DNA of 64,000 bases from Tenodera sinensis (GCA_030765045.1 CM060964.1:137440948-137504947); one strand, 5' to 3'; positions 34,571 to 46,880 are shown, counted from the stretch's first letter. The notes: a model not told the origin generated them from the sequence alone. Numbers and translations are program-made.

Positions 34571-35060
34571 TTATTTACATATACTCTTGTCTTTCAGGAT
34601 TCCCCAAAGATAAAAATTACGAACCACATTAAGGGATCTAGGAGGCCACACATTTTTATTCACTGTTTGATGGTAAAATACTGAATGAATCATATCCCTA
34701 AAAGCACCTGCTGTATGTGTTGTGGTAATACCTTGTATAAAATATGTATCATTACACTCTTCTCTCAATTCAGCAAAAAATGGGACCAATATCAGTCTTA
34801 TGTATTGTGCCGAGATGACTGCATCATAAAAAAATATTGGGCCAATTCTGTGTGCAACTAAACAGCATATCAGGCTCCAAATTTTGTTTGTCAAGGAGAC
34901 ACACACCTCTTAATTCAGCAAAAAGGGGGCAAATATCAGTCTTATGTATTGTGCTGAGATGACTGCTTTGTCAAAAAATACTGCGCCAATTCTGTGTGCA
35001 TTGATAGCACACCAGCCTCCAATTTTTGTTTGTCAAGAAGGGAGACTTTTAATGTTGTAT
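34571..35060 (-). pseudogene. mariner-type transposase fragment with internal duplication
   Basis: The minus frame 34906-34571 reads AHRIGPIFFYDAVISAQYIR, then HTAGAFRDMIHSVF and WPPRSLNVVRNFYLWG. This is the span from before the second to the third catalytic residue of a DDE_3-type transposase. Asp is lost at both sites (FIQG and LNVV). A ~130-bp stretch (AHRIG...SAQYIRLI) is repeated in tandem at 34905-35050 with a different set of substitutions. Confidence 0.7.
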
Positions 35061-36700
35061 TAGGATTTTTGGCTCTCCAGTAATGGCTGTTCTAGGTGTT
35101 AACATAGTCACTAAGATAAAACCATACCTGACCAGTTTAGAAAATTGAATCAGGATCAATATGTCTATCATGAACAACCTGCTGAAATCATCTATAAAAA
35201 CTAGTTCTCTTTTCATAATATATGGACACCTGAATTTTACAGTTTCAATTTTAGAAGTTATGAGCAGAATATTTTGGTGCATCCACCCAAAATGACTTTT
35301 AACTAGTTTCTAATTAGACACCAATCTTGTCTAATTTTCCTTCCATTAAAATGTGCCATTTCCCTATAACTCTATCTGCTAGTGACCTGGTGGTTTTAAT
35401 TTCTCTACTTATTCGTGTGTTCTCCTCTTAGAAGGAATAGGCAAAAGTGGGAATGTTCTTCTATAATCGTTAATACCACCACCAAGTTGATTTTATAATA
35501 AACTTAGACAAATAAAAATCCTTGTATTAATGTCCACGACACTGCACCCAAATACTTCAATTTGTATTTTCAAAGGTTCATAACTGAAACAACTTGTGCA
35601 CGCAACATGGCTAACCTTGAAATGATCATGCAGATGACAACTTTTGCAAAGGCCATTGGCCTGTGAACAGCAAAGTCTTGTATGCATTGTCGTCCTTTAG
35701 CACGTCAAGGGTCCCAGGAAAATAACATCTCTGTACATTTACAATAGTGTTTATGCAGAGGGAAATCTGATTTTGGATATTTCGCTACTCTGGAAGTGAA
35801 TTGCCAGAGTAAACAAAATTGTAATGTAAGCTTGCATGGTAAAAAAGACTTTTACCTTCAGCTGGCTTTAAAACCTGTAATATCATAAAATCTAAAAGAT
35901 GTACAAGAAGTAGCAATAACTTAAGGACCACTTAGATAAAAATTAGTAATTAAACCTTTTAATTTCTGCAGACTTTCTCTGGTTTAGAAGAATCTGCACA
36001 GCAAATCAAAACCAATTATCCTAATGTGAAATATGAACAATAGACTATATTTTGAACACAAATCTGAAATCCTGTAAAACAAAGGGTTAAGAATATCTTT
36101 TTGGCTAAAAAGAAAAACAGAAAGGGAAAAATAAAAGATACCTCATATTACGTTGCAACATTTCCCGAATAAATGCATAATGTGAAATGAAAGCAATCAC
36201 TCCATCGTACAAAGTACAATACAGCAAAACCACATATCTAAGGTACCAAAATAAACTCAATTTTTAAACTACTGATGAATAACAAGGCAGGGATCTAACA
36301 CTCAAACTTTATTACTGTAATGATTTACCTTAAAAAATGTTTAAAAGGCATGCCGTCTCCATCATCAGCTGAAATTCACTCTTTCTTTTTTGTATAACTT
36401 TATGCTTTGCTACTGTGATTGTGTTTCACTAATCTCCTAACAAATTTAAGTATTACCTTACCTTTGGAACAAACATTTAAGCTTTATTGTAGTTTGATAC
36501 AATTATCCTTTTCTGTTTCAAGTTTAGGCTATTGCTCGTGAAATGGTATACATAAAAACCTACCTTCCTCACTCCTGCGGAGCTTTTGCTGGCTATTTTC
36601 TGAGGTAAGGTACCTCAGCTTGCTCACTCAGTTAGTACCATGGCCAGGATTTCCTGCTCCCACTGTTTTAAAACAACTAGCTTATTGCCAATTAGTTTCA
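35061..36700. other. Intronic sequence, nothing recognised
   Basis: AT-rich with only short ORFs; no repeat family or exon signature found. Confidence 0.5.
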
Positions 36701-36714
36701 AATCACTTTTGGAC

Positions 36715-36924
36715 TTAATTCTTGTTTTTAAGTTGCTTTTTTTTTTTTAGTATTTGCATCTCGCTGATGGATGTTTTAAACTCTTCCTCCAATTGTTGCT
36801 TTACTGTAGCTACTGCTAAACTTTTGCGCTTACTTTTTGCCAACTGTGCTTTTAATAGAATGTCTTGATTTTCCTTTAATAGATGAACAAAGTGCCTCAT
36901 AAATACACCGCTTTCTTCAACCAT
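36715..36924 (-). CDS. Small Lys-rich ORF, possible transposon DNA-binding head
   Basis: A 69-codon ORF with an ATG start encodes a mostly helical, Lys-rich protein. LLKAQLAKSKRKSLAVATVK is followed by QQLEEEFKTS and ISEMQILKKKKQLKNK. The spacing recalls the Myb/SANT-like DNA-binding heads of some DNA-transposon proteins, but similarity is weak and no partner ORF is seen. A diverged repeat pair (37018, 38215) lies upstream of it. Function unknown. Confidence 0.3.
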   Translation of the reverse strand: MVEESGVFMRHFVHLLKENQDILLKAQLAKSKRKSLAVATVKQQLEEEFKTSISEMQILKKKKQLKNKN

Positions 36925-37017
36925 GATGACTGAAATACGTGTTGTAAAATATAAACTCTACTCTTGGAGATATTTGCTGCTATATCAGCTCCGATGATAC
37001 AAGGACATTTTTCTGAG

Positions 37018-37215
37018 GTGTTGTGATCTTACCTGGTTAGAATGCGAGTGATGTCATAGTGATCCACTTTCATTACCGGAAACCTGATAATGGAATCAAA
37101 ACATATACGAACATGCTTATACAAACATGCAGCACGTATGAAGAGCATAATGCTCGTACAAATCAAGGTCGAATTATATCTATAAAATAAGCCTATATGA
37201 AACCCTTTCACAAAG
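37018..37215. repeat. Diverged repeat, copy 1 of a direct pair
   Basis: TAGTGATCCACTTTCATTAC and downstream motifs (CAAATCAA, ATATGAAA, GGTATAGCTTTAATT) recur in the same order at about 38295-38465. The pair flanks an interval with a poly-C run and a CA/GCAC microsatellite. It could be two copies of an old non-autonomous element. Confidence 0.55.
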
Positions 37216-37463
37216 TAGGTATAGCTTTAATTCAGATAACACTTTTAAAATCTTAGAATTTCCTATTTTGATGTTCCATAAACTGTAATTTCCCAGTTCT
37301 AGAGCAGATCAACAGAACACTAGTAAAAGTAATCTTTCAGTATATCACTTCTAATAGACGCAGATCAAATTATGGGAATCAGGGTTTAAATTTATAAAAG
37401 GATAATCGCCATGTGTTGGAAGTTTGGATAAATCCCAATTACTGTTTCATTTATCCCTGCCAC

Positions 37464-37464
<1 letters not shown>

Positions 37465-37494
<30 letters not shown>
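37465..37494. repeat. Poly-C run (30)
   Basis: Thirty consecutive C residues; the second poly-C tract in the window. Confidence 0.9.
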
Positions 37495-37496
<2 letters not shown>

Positions 37497-37850
37497 ATGA
37501 CATAAACTGTGTGCTTTAATTAGATAGACATTTTTTGTGTAGTAAGACTTCGTCTATCTCCTACAGTTTATCAGTTATACAAATGTGATTCAGAATGAAA
37601 AGGACTTCACAGGCTATTCCCCCCAAATTAAAGGTATACCTACATTTCAATTGTCATGTAAATATCTTAGCATATGCCATTTTAATCAAAATACGAGTAC
37701 ACTGGCCATTTTTGAGAAAATTAAAAATTAGTAAACATGTAAAAGTTAGTTTTGGATGGAGGGTTTCCATAAAGTCGCACTCTTGGAGGTTACTAAACTT
37801 CAATACGAAATTTGGTTTATAAAAGTGCCTGCTTGGGTTTTGATGTTCTC

Positions 37851-37869
37851 TCTCTCTCTCACACACACA

Positions 37870-37913
<44 letters not shown>

Positions 37914-37929
37914 CACACACACACGCACG

Positions 37930-37970
<41 letters not shown>
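37851..37970. repeat. (CT)n/(CA)n/(GCAC)n microsatellite
   Basis: CT repeats pass into CA and GCAC blocks that alternate. Apparent ORFs here are low complexity. Confidence 0.95.
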
Positions 37971-37971
<1 letters not shown>

Positions 37972-38214
37972 CATGCACACCTAGACCTCTCCCTCCCTCT
38001 ATTCAGAAAGGCTCAGAGGTGTATTTCTGCTTTAATCTCGATATTGAATTATTGGGCGTAATGCAATAATTCCTCTACTATACGTTTAGTGGTTGAGGAA
38101 CTAAAAAATTACACAATATGTAGGGACTTGGATGCAGATATAAACAATTATAATCTAATTTAAAGAGAAAATGTATACTTGCTTCCGCAGCATTTGCTTC
38201 CAGAGGGAAATGAA

Positions 38215-38470
38215 ACATGAATGCGGCCTTCTAACATCCTAAGGTGTTGTCATCTTGCCTGCGTACGATAACGCTAAACATAATGTGAATGAGGTAATAG
38301 TGATCCGCTCTCATTACCGACGCTAATGTAATCAAAGCGATACATAGAGCAGAATATTGTGCAAATCAAAACCGGGTTATAACTGAAGACTTTCATATAA
38401 AACCGACTCTAAATTGAAATTTCCACGAAATGAAACTTCTTCATCCGGTATAGCTTTAATTTATGATAAA
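38215..38470. repeat. Diverged repeat, copy 2 of a direct pair
   Basis: Collinear with 37018-37215, sharing TAGTGATCC, CTCATTACCG and GGTATAGCTTTAATT with many changes between. Confidence 0.5.
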
Positions 38471-40759
38471 GTCATATAATCTTGGAATAAGTCCCCACAG
38501 ACTCACTCTTGGAATTAGTGATTGATAGTTTATATGTATAGATGTAAAGGATATCAGTATAAAGGTGCAAACACACGAGTACAAATTATCTACTTCCATA
38601 TATTAGTTGATACAAGTTCTCAATACTATAAAATTAAGAACATCACTGATGGAATTTAGAAAGTGTATGAACGTTATCGGTGGAATGCCAGGCGAATCTT
38701 AATTTCTATTTAATTTGCCAAATCTTTACTTACATTTTCGTTCTTTAAAATCAGTATCTCTATCAGGTTTAACATGAATAAGTATATGGATATTTAAATG
38801 CAGCAAATATTTAAATCCCATCCAGACAGGAAAAAGGTGTGTTTGTTTACGTGACCTGGTGAAGGTCACAGAGCTATAGCTTTGTGTTGAAAGCAAGAGC
38901 TGGCGGAAGAGGGGAAGTTTTTATTTATACCAAATCACGACCTTTTGCTTATTCTCAACTTGCTTACCAGCTTCAGCTCACAAGCACTAGCTAGTTTTTA
39001 TTTATACCACCCAATGTATGTTTTTATTGATTTCCAAAGTGCATATGATTTTATATGCAGAACTAAACTACAAAAGAAAGTAAAAAAAAATTGGTATACA
39101 AGGTCCAATGTTTTCATGGCTATGTCATTTCCTAACTCAAGGCTTTATTGCTAACAGATATGGAAGGATATACCTACATATAAACAAGTACACTGTGGCT
39201 TACCACAAAGATGCAGTGTTCAGCACAACACTTTTTAATATATTTATTAAGAATCAGGCGTAAAGTGTGCACTATTTGCCGATGAATTAGTAATGTGGAC
39301 TTCAAAACCAAAAACTAAAACACAGAATTAGAAAATACCATGCAACAATCCTTAACCAACCTACAAAAGTGGAGCAAAGAAAATGTAATAACTTCTAATA
39401 CAACAAAATCAAACTACCAAATCTTTTCATTAAGGAAAAAACCATTAAAAATGAAACTAAATTTTGAGGGTCAACAATTACCAGAAACAAAGGAAGCAAA
39501 ATATTTGGGAGTTATATTTGATACCAAACTTACATGGACCAAACAAATAGAAAATGTAACACAAAGAGCAGAATGGCGCCTTTCACTGTTAAAATGCCTA
39601 ACAGGAATGAAGTGGGGTTGTTCCAGAGCAGCTCTTAACACAACATACAATGCATATATATTGCCATTACTTACTTACTGCAGCGAAGTTCTTGTAATAG
39701 CAAATAAAACAAAACAAAAAAATAAATAAATAAAAATAAATAAATAAAAACACATTTCCAGCTATGGAAATACTAACCAACCAAATACCCCATTGAATAT
39801 GAAATAGAAAAAACAGCTCTCATGCACCACAAAAAGTTGATCAGGCTCCCGTTCAATACATGGAACAAGAGAAATTTTACACATATACTAAAGACTCAGA
39901 AGAGCTTTCTTTCCAAAATTCAAGACATCAAGAAGAATGTAGACCTACCTAATTCAAACGAAAACTTCATATATAAAGTCAATCTGACACAAACATTAGG
40001 CATCACATATTATTTATACATGACAGAAGAAGTTAAGAAAAGTGATACTCCAACTAGTGTTCTAAAATTATTGGCATTAGAGAATCCATACTAGATTTCC
40101 AGAACATGAATGGCTCCATACTTATACTGATGGATCACTGACACCAAACCAAATTGGAGCAGGGGTTGGACTCACGTGCTACCTCTTTTCCTATTACTAA
40201 TCTTTAGGTTGTGGAACTACAAACTTTTATGGAGAAATTGAAGCAATTCAAATAGCCCTCCAAAGTCTTTTGTCTAGAATCTCACATTTTCATCAAGCAG
40301 TTATTCTCTCAGATTCCAGGGCAGCAATTATAGCAATTACTTCCAAGTTGTCACCAGAAACCCAAACAATTATAGAATGTTGGAAAATCCTTACCCATCT
40401 AACCGCACTTCAAAAACAACTAGTCTTCCAATGGATACCAGCTCACTACGCACTGAGTGGTAATGACAAAGCTGGTTTTCTTGCAAAAAAAAAAAAAAAT
40501 GGGTACCAGCAGTGTACAGAAATCTAAGAGTTAATCTACCATTTTAAGCAGCTAAAAGATTAGTCAACTCTGAATTCAAAAAACTTATTGCAAAACATTA
40601 CTATGAAAAATCAAAAACCAAAAGATGGGAACTACCAAACATTCAAACAGTATCTTAAAAAAATGGCAGTTGCAAACTTCAGATTGTTTACGGGACATGA
40701 TTGTCTGGCAAAACATTTGAACAGAATTGGGATATATTCTTCACCACTCTGTCCTCTAT

Positions 40760-42642
40760 GGGTCAATCCACGTCAAATCGAACACCCATAAAACACGACT
40801 TTTTCGTAGGAGGTTCAAATTTTTTTTATGAATAATAGGCATAAAATAAGGAGACCCTATTTTTTTATTTCCGTATTTTTAAATTACTTGCTTAGTTATG
40901 GCTATTAGAAACTATGCAATTTCTGCATGCACCTTAATATAAAATCGCTTGTTACTCTAAGGCCATATAGAGTTGAGAGTTGGGGTTTGGCGCACTGGAA
41001 AGGTAAAATACAACACTTATAACACCTTTCCATGGATCATTATTACACACAAATTTTGGACTGTTTTTTTAATGATATATTTTGTAAAACCAAAAATCGA
41101 ATTTAAATCGATGTGTTAAAAATCTAAAAAAGATACACACGTATTCCCTGACATTTTATCTATAAAATAAGATGTTGAAAACTATGGAGCTTGCATTAGT
41201 GCATTTGCTACAATTTTTTTTCTGGAGGCGTGCAAGTGCTCACGGACGACATGAAGTAGCGATCCGTTTCTACAGCTGGATTCGCCTTGAGAGCGAGTAA
41301 CGCCGGTGACTGCAGACAGCATGCAAATTGGTGCGTCAGCTATGCTACTCATATAACTTCTTCTTACTACGGCAGTACAGTCCATGCAGAAAAATGTCTC
41401 CACAATCTTTCTGATACTCCTGTGGCATCTGATACGCGCTTTTCAACTTTTGAATTTTTTTGAAAAAAATCTTCTGATGTAAGCAGTTCTTTGCTTTTAG
41501 CTTCCTCCTTCATGTACATCCATACATTTGAAATAATTTCTCTACTCTGACTGTGTAATGTTTTGATCCCTAATTTAGAACTTACAGGTTGGCATAATTG
41601 ATTTACGCTATGATCAATGTCTCACAAATTCACTATATTCACTCTTTATCTCAAAGAGCTATGTCTTCAACTTCACGCTGCACTAAAAAGCACCTTTGAA
41701 TTAGCAAGACTGTCTCAGATCATGCAGACATCACTACCTTCCCCCTCCCTCCCCATGTGCATGGTTTCATTCACAGAATTATACAATATGAGCTGATGAA
41801 AGAGGCGAAAGCTATGGATTCATCAACAGGACTTCCAGTCAAGGTCAGGGGTCAAGAACGAAGGGCCTAGCTGTGCTTTAAAATTACACTCCTTCATTCC
41901 TTTGTCAAAAACTGAAGCTTTAGTGAAACAATTTTCTTTCGAAGAAGGAGGTAAAGTTGTGTGTTGTATGGAACCATTAGTTTAAAATGCATATTTTAAA
42001 AACATTTTGAAGATGCTAATAGTGTACATATAATAGTGTCAGCTAGCAGTGCTCTCCTTACTGTACTTTGTAACATTCAGGGAACCTCAAGCAGTGGACA
42101 GTTGCCGTAATGGAAGGTGGCAATTGTGTGAGGTTACTGTAGCCGCCACCACTGCCACGCGAATTTGCTGCACTGATTTGCAAAGTTAATTACAACTGAA
42201 CTATTAGAGACTCCATTCTGATTTTTTCTGAGAATATTGAATAAACTTCACTGTATTTTTTTTTTTCAGATTTTTAAATGGTCGAGTTTATGTTATTATC
42301 AAACTTTAAAACTTTAATCGTATAAAATATAATATTAATAATAAGTAATACAATTTTCTAATAAATACCTCACGAAATACTGCAATTTATCTTTAATTTG
42401 AGCCAAAGATCAAGTAGTTTGCTTTATTATAATCGGAGGTATGATTGATCGAAGAGTGAGAAGCGCGCGATTTTTCGGACATTTCACAAATTAATATCTG
42501 CCAAAATATTTCTTTTTATATAAAATGAAGAAACACGGGTCAAATATATTTTGTTCCAAAACACCCAAAAAAATTTTCAAGAAAATCTGAGAGATCAAGG
42601 TCTTTTTTGCCTTATTTTGTTCGATTTGACGTGGAATGACTC
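40760..42642 (-). mobile_element. TIR DNA transposon of unassigned superfamily, copy B
   Basis: An inverted copy of the element at 3835-5762: GGGTCAATCCACGTCAAATC at the left and the inverse of GAGTCATTCCACGTCAAATC at the right. CTAT is duplicated (40756-40759 and 42643-42646). The paralogous LINE at 29.7 kb retains the empty site (CTCTATGTGATC), which fixes the borders and the 4-bp TSD. Confidence 0.92.
41401..41590 (-). pseudogene. Transposon-encoded helix-turn-helix-like fragment, copy B
   Basis: The minus frame stays open across KTLHSQSREIISNVWMYMKE, FFQKNSKVEKRVSDATGV and SERLWRHF. It is better preserved than in copy A, so it probably reflects the ancestral protein. No catalytic domain follows in this frame; the next part (41403-41182) continues in another frame with a Cys-containing segment. 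Confidence 0.45.
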
Positions 42643-43094
42643 CTATGTGATCTGCAAGAGGAAATGGTCCAAGACCACCTTCAAATATGGCCGGGCCCTT
42701 TCTAGCACCCCATCCATCAGTGAAAAATAGTGGAGAGCAGGAGGATTAATGACTTCATTGCCAGAAATCCAGCATTAGCCAACAACAACTTTCTAAATGT
42801 GGCAGTTTGAAGCCTGCATATGGTGTTTAAGAATTTATTGAGTTTGAGTCTGAAATTTGGCATGGCATGACCTTGGATACATACTACATAATGTGTTGCA
42901 TGTGCTAATTTTGTTCTCTTGCTTTGATTGTTGCCATTCCAGCAGAAATATTACTGACCACAAAAATCTAAAAAAGAACTTAAGGTTGTCAAATTTTCAG
43001 TAGTACAAGCAATTTCTATATACAAGCGCCATCTCAAAAGTTATATACTTTTTAAAATATAAAAACAATTCAAATTTTTTAAAAAAGGTATATT

Positions 43095-44250
43095 TTGAAA
43101 GGTACATTTAATATTTATTTTTCTACAAAATCTCCTGAATCTCAATCCATATTTGGCATTGTGATAAGTTTTTTCAGCTCAGTATCAAACTACTCTCCCA
43201 TCAAACTGGCTAACCATCTTTCCACTTCTTGTTATAAGTCATTCTCATTTGCTAAGTGTCTTTCCCCTAGATGTTGCTTCAATGCAGAAAAAGGTGGTAG
43301 TCACTTGTTGCAAGGTCAAGAGATCAACGTGGATGACCAAAAACCTACCACTAAAACTTCTCCAACAGAGCTTGAGCCTCATGAGCAGCATGTGGGCTAG
43401 CATTATAACAGAATAAAAAAAGGTTTTGCTCAACGTTCCCTTACTTTTATTTTGAATACCCTCAGAGATTTCTCAACACCTCACAATATCGAGCAGCAGT
43501 TATCGTGGTCCCATGATGCTGGTAATCAACAACACTCCCTTGGAATTCCAGAAGATTGTTACTATGACTTTGCCAGCCAATTTCACAACTTTCCCCTTTT
43601 TTCAGGCATTGGCTTGTTCTTTCCTTTCAACACCATACTCAAATCTTTTGGATTTGGGCTTCCAGTGTTGAATCCATAACTCGTCCCCAGTTACTATTCA
43701 GTCAAATAAACCATCTCCCACATACTCAAAAAAACCTCAAAACCTGCAGTGCAGTGTCAACTCTCTGCTATTTGTGTTGTTCTCAAAACGCCCTTGGAAC
43801 CCATCTTGTACACACTTCTGATATGTGCAGATCCTCAGAAATGATCCTATGAAGTGCTGCATGGCTTATTTTAATATTTGGAGGAAGTTGTAAAAGAATT
43901 TACAAGTGTACTGCACCAATCAAGTCCATGACCCTTTGGACCTCATCAACAATATATGGAGTGAGGGAAGTGGAGGGTCGGCCAGTTCATTGTTTGTGTA
44001 ATGCTGTTCTCCATTTATGAATGATTGACACCAACAAGAAACCACTGACCTTGATGTAATGTCTATCATACACAATGCACAACTTGCAATAAATTTCAGT
44101 CACACTTTTACTTTTTAAAATAAAAAATGGATAACAGCATGAACATCACCACTGGCAATTGGAGCAAGTGGAGTCTCTATTGTTGCTGCAGTGTGGCTAT
44201 CTGAGTGGTACAGGTAGATGCACAGGAATTTTAGAATGCTGCCATTACAC
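43095..44250 (-). pseudogene. mariner transposase, degenerate
   Basis: On the minus strand the order is GRPSTSLTPYIVDEVQRVMD, then LHRIISEDLHISEVCTRWVP, GDELWIQHWKPKSKRFEYG (first catalytic Asp region), and KVIVTIFWNSKGVLL. A degraded segment with HxNxxPH-like remains, EVLVVGFWSS, ends it. This is the mariner layout of an HTH pair followed by a DD34D core. Frameshifts and stops throughout. Confidence 0.75.
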
Positions 44251-44339
44251 CCAAAAGATATTCCCTGTGACTCCTGGACTTTTTCCCCCTACCGCACAGA
44301 TTAAAAAAGAATAGTGTAACCATTAAATGTACAATAGAA

Positions 44340-44975
44340 ACAGAAACAGAAGGATGGTTGCCTTACCTCGGCCTGAAAATTATGGAGAATCAGAAAAAAT
44401 CAATTTCAGGATCTACAGAAAACCTACTCATGTTGGCAACTACATTAAAAAACAAACATAACCACAAACCACTCCAACATGCAATTTTCCATTGCCTGAC
44501 ACACAGACTAATGTACCACTCAACAAAAAAGAATAAAAAGAGTACGAACATACACAGAAAGTTGCTATATGGAACGGACTCAATAGGAACATAACTGTCA
44601 AAGTTGTGAAGAAACATCCACAGCTAGAGAGACTAAAGGACATCAAAACCTTTAACAAAAAGGATCAGATGCAGCAAAGATATTCATATTCCAGCTTAAG
44701 ACTTTCAATAATTTTAACAAATTATTTCAAGAATATAGCATTAAACTAGCGCCTAGCAACAAGAATAGCCTCACAAATTTATTGAACCATCCTCTGAAGG
44801 ACACCATACCAAATGACCAAAAATCAGGAATCTACCAAATTGTGAAAATTGCAATCAGATATATATAAGTCAAACAAAAAGAGACCTAAAGAGCAGGTTT
44901 AAGGGACACCTCAGAAATGTAAAATTCAAACAAACAGATACATCAGCAGTAGCTCATCACTTTTTAACTTTTAAA
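44340..44975 (+). pseudogene. Penelope-like element fragment (second lineage)
   Basis: Segments such as LGLKIMENQK, a YRKPTH-type block with VGNYIKK near 44440, and NSLTNLLNHPLKDTIPNDQK are followed by SGIYQIVKIAIRYI (GIY-YIG start). The end is TRFKEH-like. It is the same lineage as the PLE at 23.3-25.9 kb and heavily mutated. It abuts the foldback element at 44978. Confidence 0.7.
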
Positions 44976-45064
44976 TAAACTTAGGCTTTCACGGCTGGCG
45001 TCCTAACTGTTAGTTAAGTTTATCTCAAGGGCTTGTAGACTGTGGTCTAGAAAGCATTGAAGAT

Positions 45065-45097
45065 ACCGACATTTCGCCACGTTGGCATCTTCGGGGT
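45065..45097 (-). ncRNA. Hammerhead-like motif, left foldback arm
   Basis: The minus strand reads CCGAAGATGCCAACGTGGCG followed by AAATGTCGG. With one change from CTGAAGA this gives core, helix II GCC(A)/(T)GGC and GAAATGTC. The altered first bases suggest it has decayed. Confidence 0.4.
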
Positions 45098-45163
45098 GAG
45101 GTGATGCGTTGTCTGTGCTGGTCAGAGCTCAAATGCGGAAGCGACAACTGTGGCACTCTTATA

Positions 45164-46537
45164 CAGAGTGGAACGGAAGTCATTACATTAATTTAAACCA
45201 GTGATAGATCTCGGTATTTGGAACATATTTTGTATCTTACGTTTTTGTCTCTGACCATTTCCTACAGAGATATTTTAGTTTTATCGAAAACAAGCTGGCA
45301 ACCCTGCAGGTTTCACTTTCTCTAGGTCAGCACATAAACAAACATGTGTCACGGAGCCGTGCAGCTTGTGAGTGTAAACAAAGACATACCATGCTGTGTC
45401 TGCTACGTGGTAATAAATAAGTACATCTGAGTTCTCCAGTAATGCATACTATAACGTAAACTCACAATCTAAGGATATTGTTTATCATTTCCTTCAACAT
45501 CAAACTTAAATCCTTTTGTAGTTGATACTGCTATAATTTAATAAACCAAACCATCTCTCTGACTTATAAACACAAAGGTACATTTGTAGGCTCTTACAAA
45601 CTGTACCAAATGATATTTTTAAGGTGGCAGTCAAAGAATAAGCAGTGAACCAAATGTTTCACCCACTTCACAGGTATTGTTCAAAATGTTAACCATTTGC
45701 ACACCTGCACTTTTTAACCAATTATGTCGCACTCTAACAAAAACACCCTCATTGTCGTGTATTTCTTCTGTAGCCAGATAAATGCATTCTCTCAAAGATT
45801 CGAGGGCAGTACTTGCTGTTTTGCAGATCCTGCTTTTCACATCTCCCCAGAAGAAAAAATCCAGAGGATTCATATCGCGTGGAAGGGAAGTCATTACATT
45901 AATTTAAACCAGTAGTAGATCTTCGCATTTGGAGCACATTTTGTATCTTATGTTTTTGTCTCTGACCATTTCCTACGGAGATCATTTTGTTGAAAACAAG
46001 CTGCCGACACTAGTGATTGTGTGCATGTCACTTTCATTGTTCAGTACCTAAACAAACACTACTGCTACCATGCGTCTCGTGAATGTCTCCTATGATTTAT
46101 GTATGAACGTAGGTCAATCACAACTGTTACCTGCCAAAACATAAAGTGAAAGGGAAAGTGCTCAACCTGTTTACATTCAGAAATCAGGTCAATTCCCTGA
46201 CCAACCTCAACGCAATGTTGTCAACATGCCTTGAGTCTGAAAAAGGTGCTCAGAGCATTCCTTCACATCTTTTAAGTGATTAATTATTTTGAATCCCTGT
46301 GTGATGACGCATAATTACTACCAAAGTTACATCAGAAATAAGTTACTCTACGCATCTTACAAGTAACAAACTGTTACCTTCATACTTTCTTGTGGAATTA
46401 CACATCCAATTTGGAACAAAAACCATTTATTTTTTTTTTAAATCGGCTGATCAAAGAACAAAATGCCATTAGACTTGTTTGTAATGCTTCTATGAAGCAC
46501 ATATTAGAACGAATGTAATGACTTCCCTTCCACCCTG
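45164..46537 (-). mobile_element. Tc1/mariner-type TIR element inserted in the foldback arm
   Basis: The termini CAGAGTGGAACGGAAGTCAT and CAGGGTGGAAGGGAAGTCAT (inverse at 46537) are flanked by TA (45162-45163 and 46538-46539). Removing the element and one TA restores the TATATAAGAGTG sequence seen intact in the other arm. A ~220-bp 3' terminal segment, TIR included, is present twice (45164-45390 and 45880-46100). The second copy is fused in frame to transposase coding sequence. Confidence 0.88.
45631..45894 (-). pseudogene. mariner-type transposase C-terminal fragment
   Basis: The 87-codon frame starts in duplicated TIR sequence (MTSLPRD) and passes into MNPLDFFFWGDVKSRI, the last catalytic Asp region (N-P-L-D-x-F-x-W-G) of DDxD mariner-type transposases. 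LRECIYLATEEI follows. The ATG is therefore a product of the rearrangement, not the native start. The rest of the transposase is absent. Confidence 0.7.
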
Positions 46538-46880
46538 TATAGTGGGGTGGGCAGGACTTGTTGTGGAGCTAAGGTGGTGATCGGCTTGCATCGGTTGGCG
46601 GGGTGGGTGTAGGTAAGGTTTTATTACAGCTATTGTTTTTGTCTGAAAGGTTTTGTAACACGGGTATCCACACTTTCTGTACACGGAGTGCTGCTTCTTT
46701 ACAGAAACAATTTCAACTGTAAAGAAGAAGCACTCCGTGTACAGAAAGCATAGATACCCATCTAAGAAAACCTTTCAGGCAAAAACAACAGCTGTAATAA
46801 AACCTCGCCTACACTCATCCCACCAACCAATGCAAGTCAATCACTGCCTTAGTCACCACGACAAGCCCCACCCACCCCCA

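Larger units (their letters stand above)
38990..42789 (+). pseudogene. RNase-H LINE ORF2, degenerate, split by a DNA transposon
   Basis: Frame-hopping gives RT motif A (VFIDFQSAYDFICRTKLQKK), a decayed motif B near 39200, and LFADELVMW near 39275 (FADD with the second Asp changed to Glu). KEAKYLGVIFDTKLTWTKQI follows, then the RNase H domain (LSDSRAAIIAITSKLSP, FQWIPAHYALSGND). It continues across the insertion at 40760-42642 to the tail CCAGCATTAGCCAACAACAA. It matches the minus copy at 29564-30456 closely. Stops, A-run slippage and frameshifts kill it. Confidence 0.85.
44978..46704 (-). mobile_element. Foldback retroelement, left arm (interrupted)
   Basis: Read from the centre outward on the minus strand, 46704-46540 joins 45163-44978 once the TIR insertion at 45164-46537 and one TA are removed. 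The ~350-bp arm then matches the right arm. It contains the CACTATATAAGAGTGCCACA-type promoter, the run CGCTTCCGCATT...AGCTCTGACCAGCACAGACAA, and a hammerhead-like motif. It ends with ACAAGCCC and AAACTTAACTAACAG. No protein is encoded. Confidence 0.82.
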
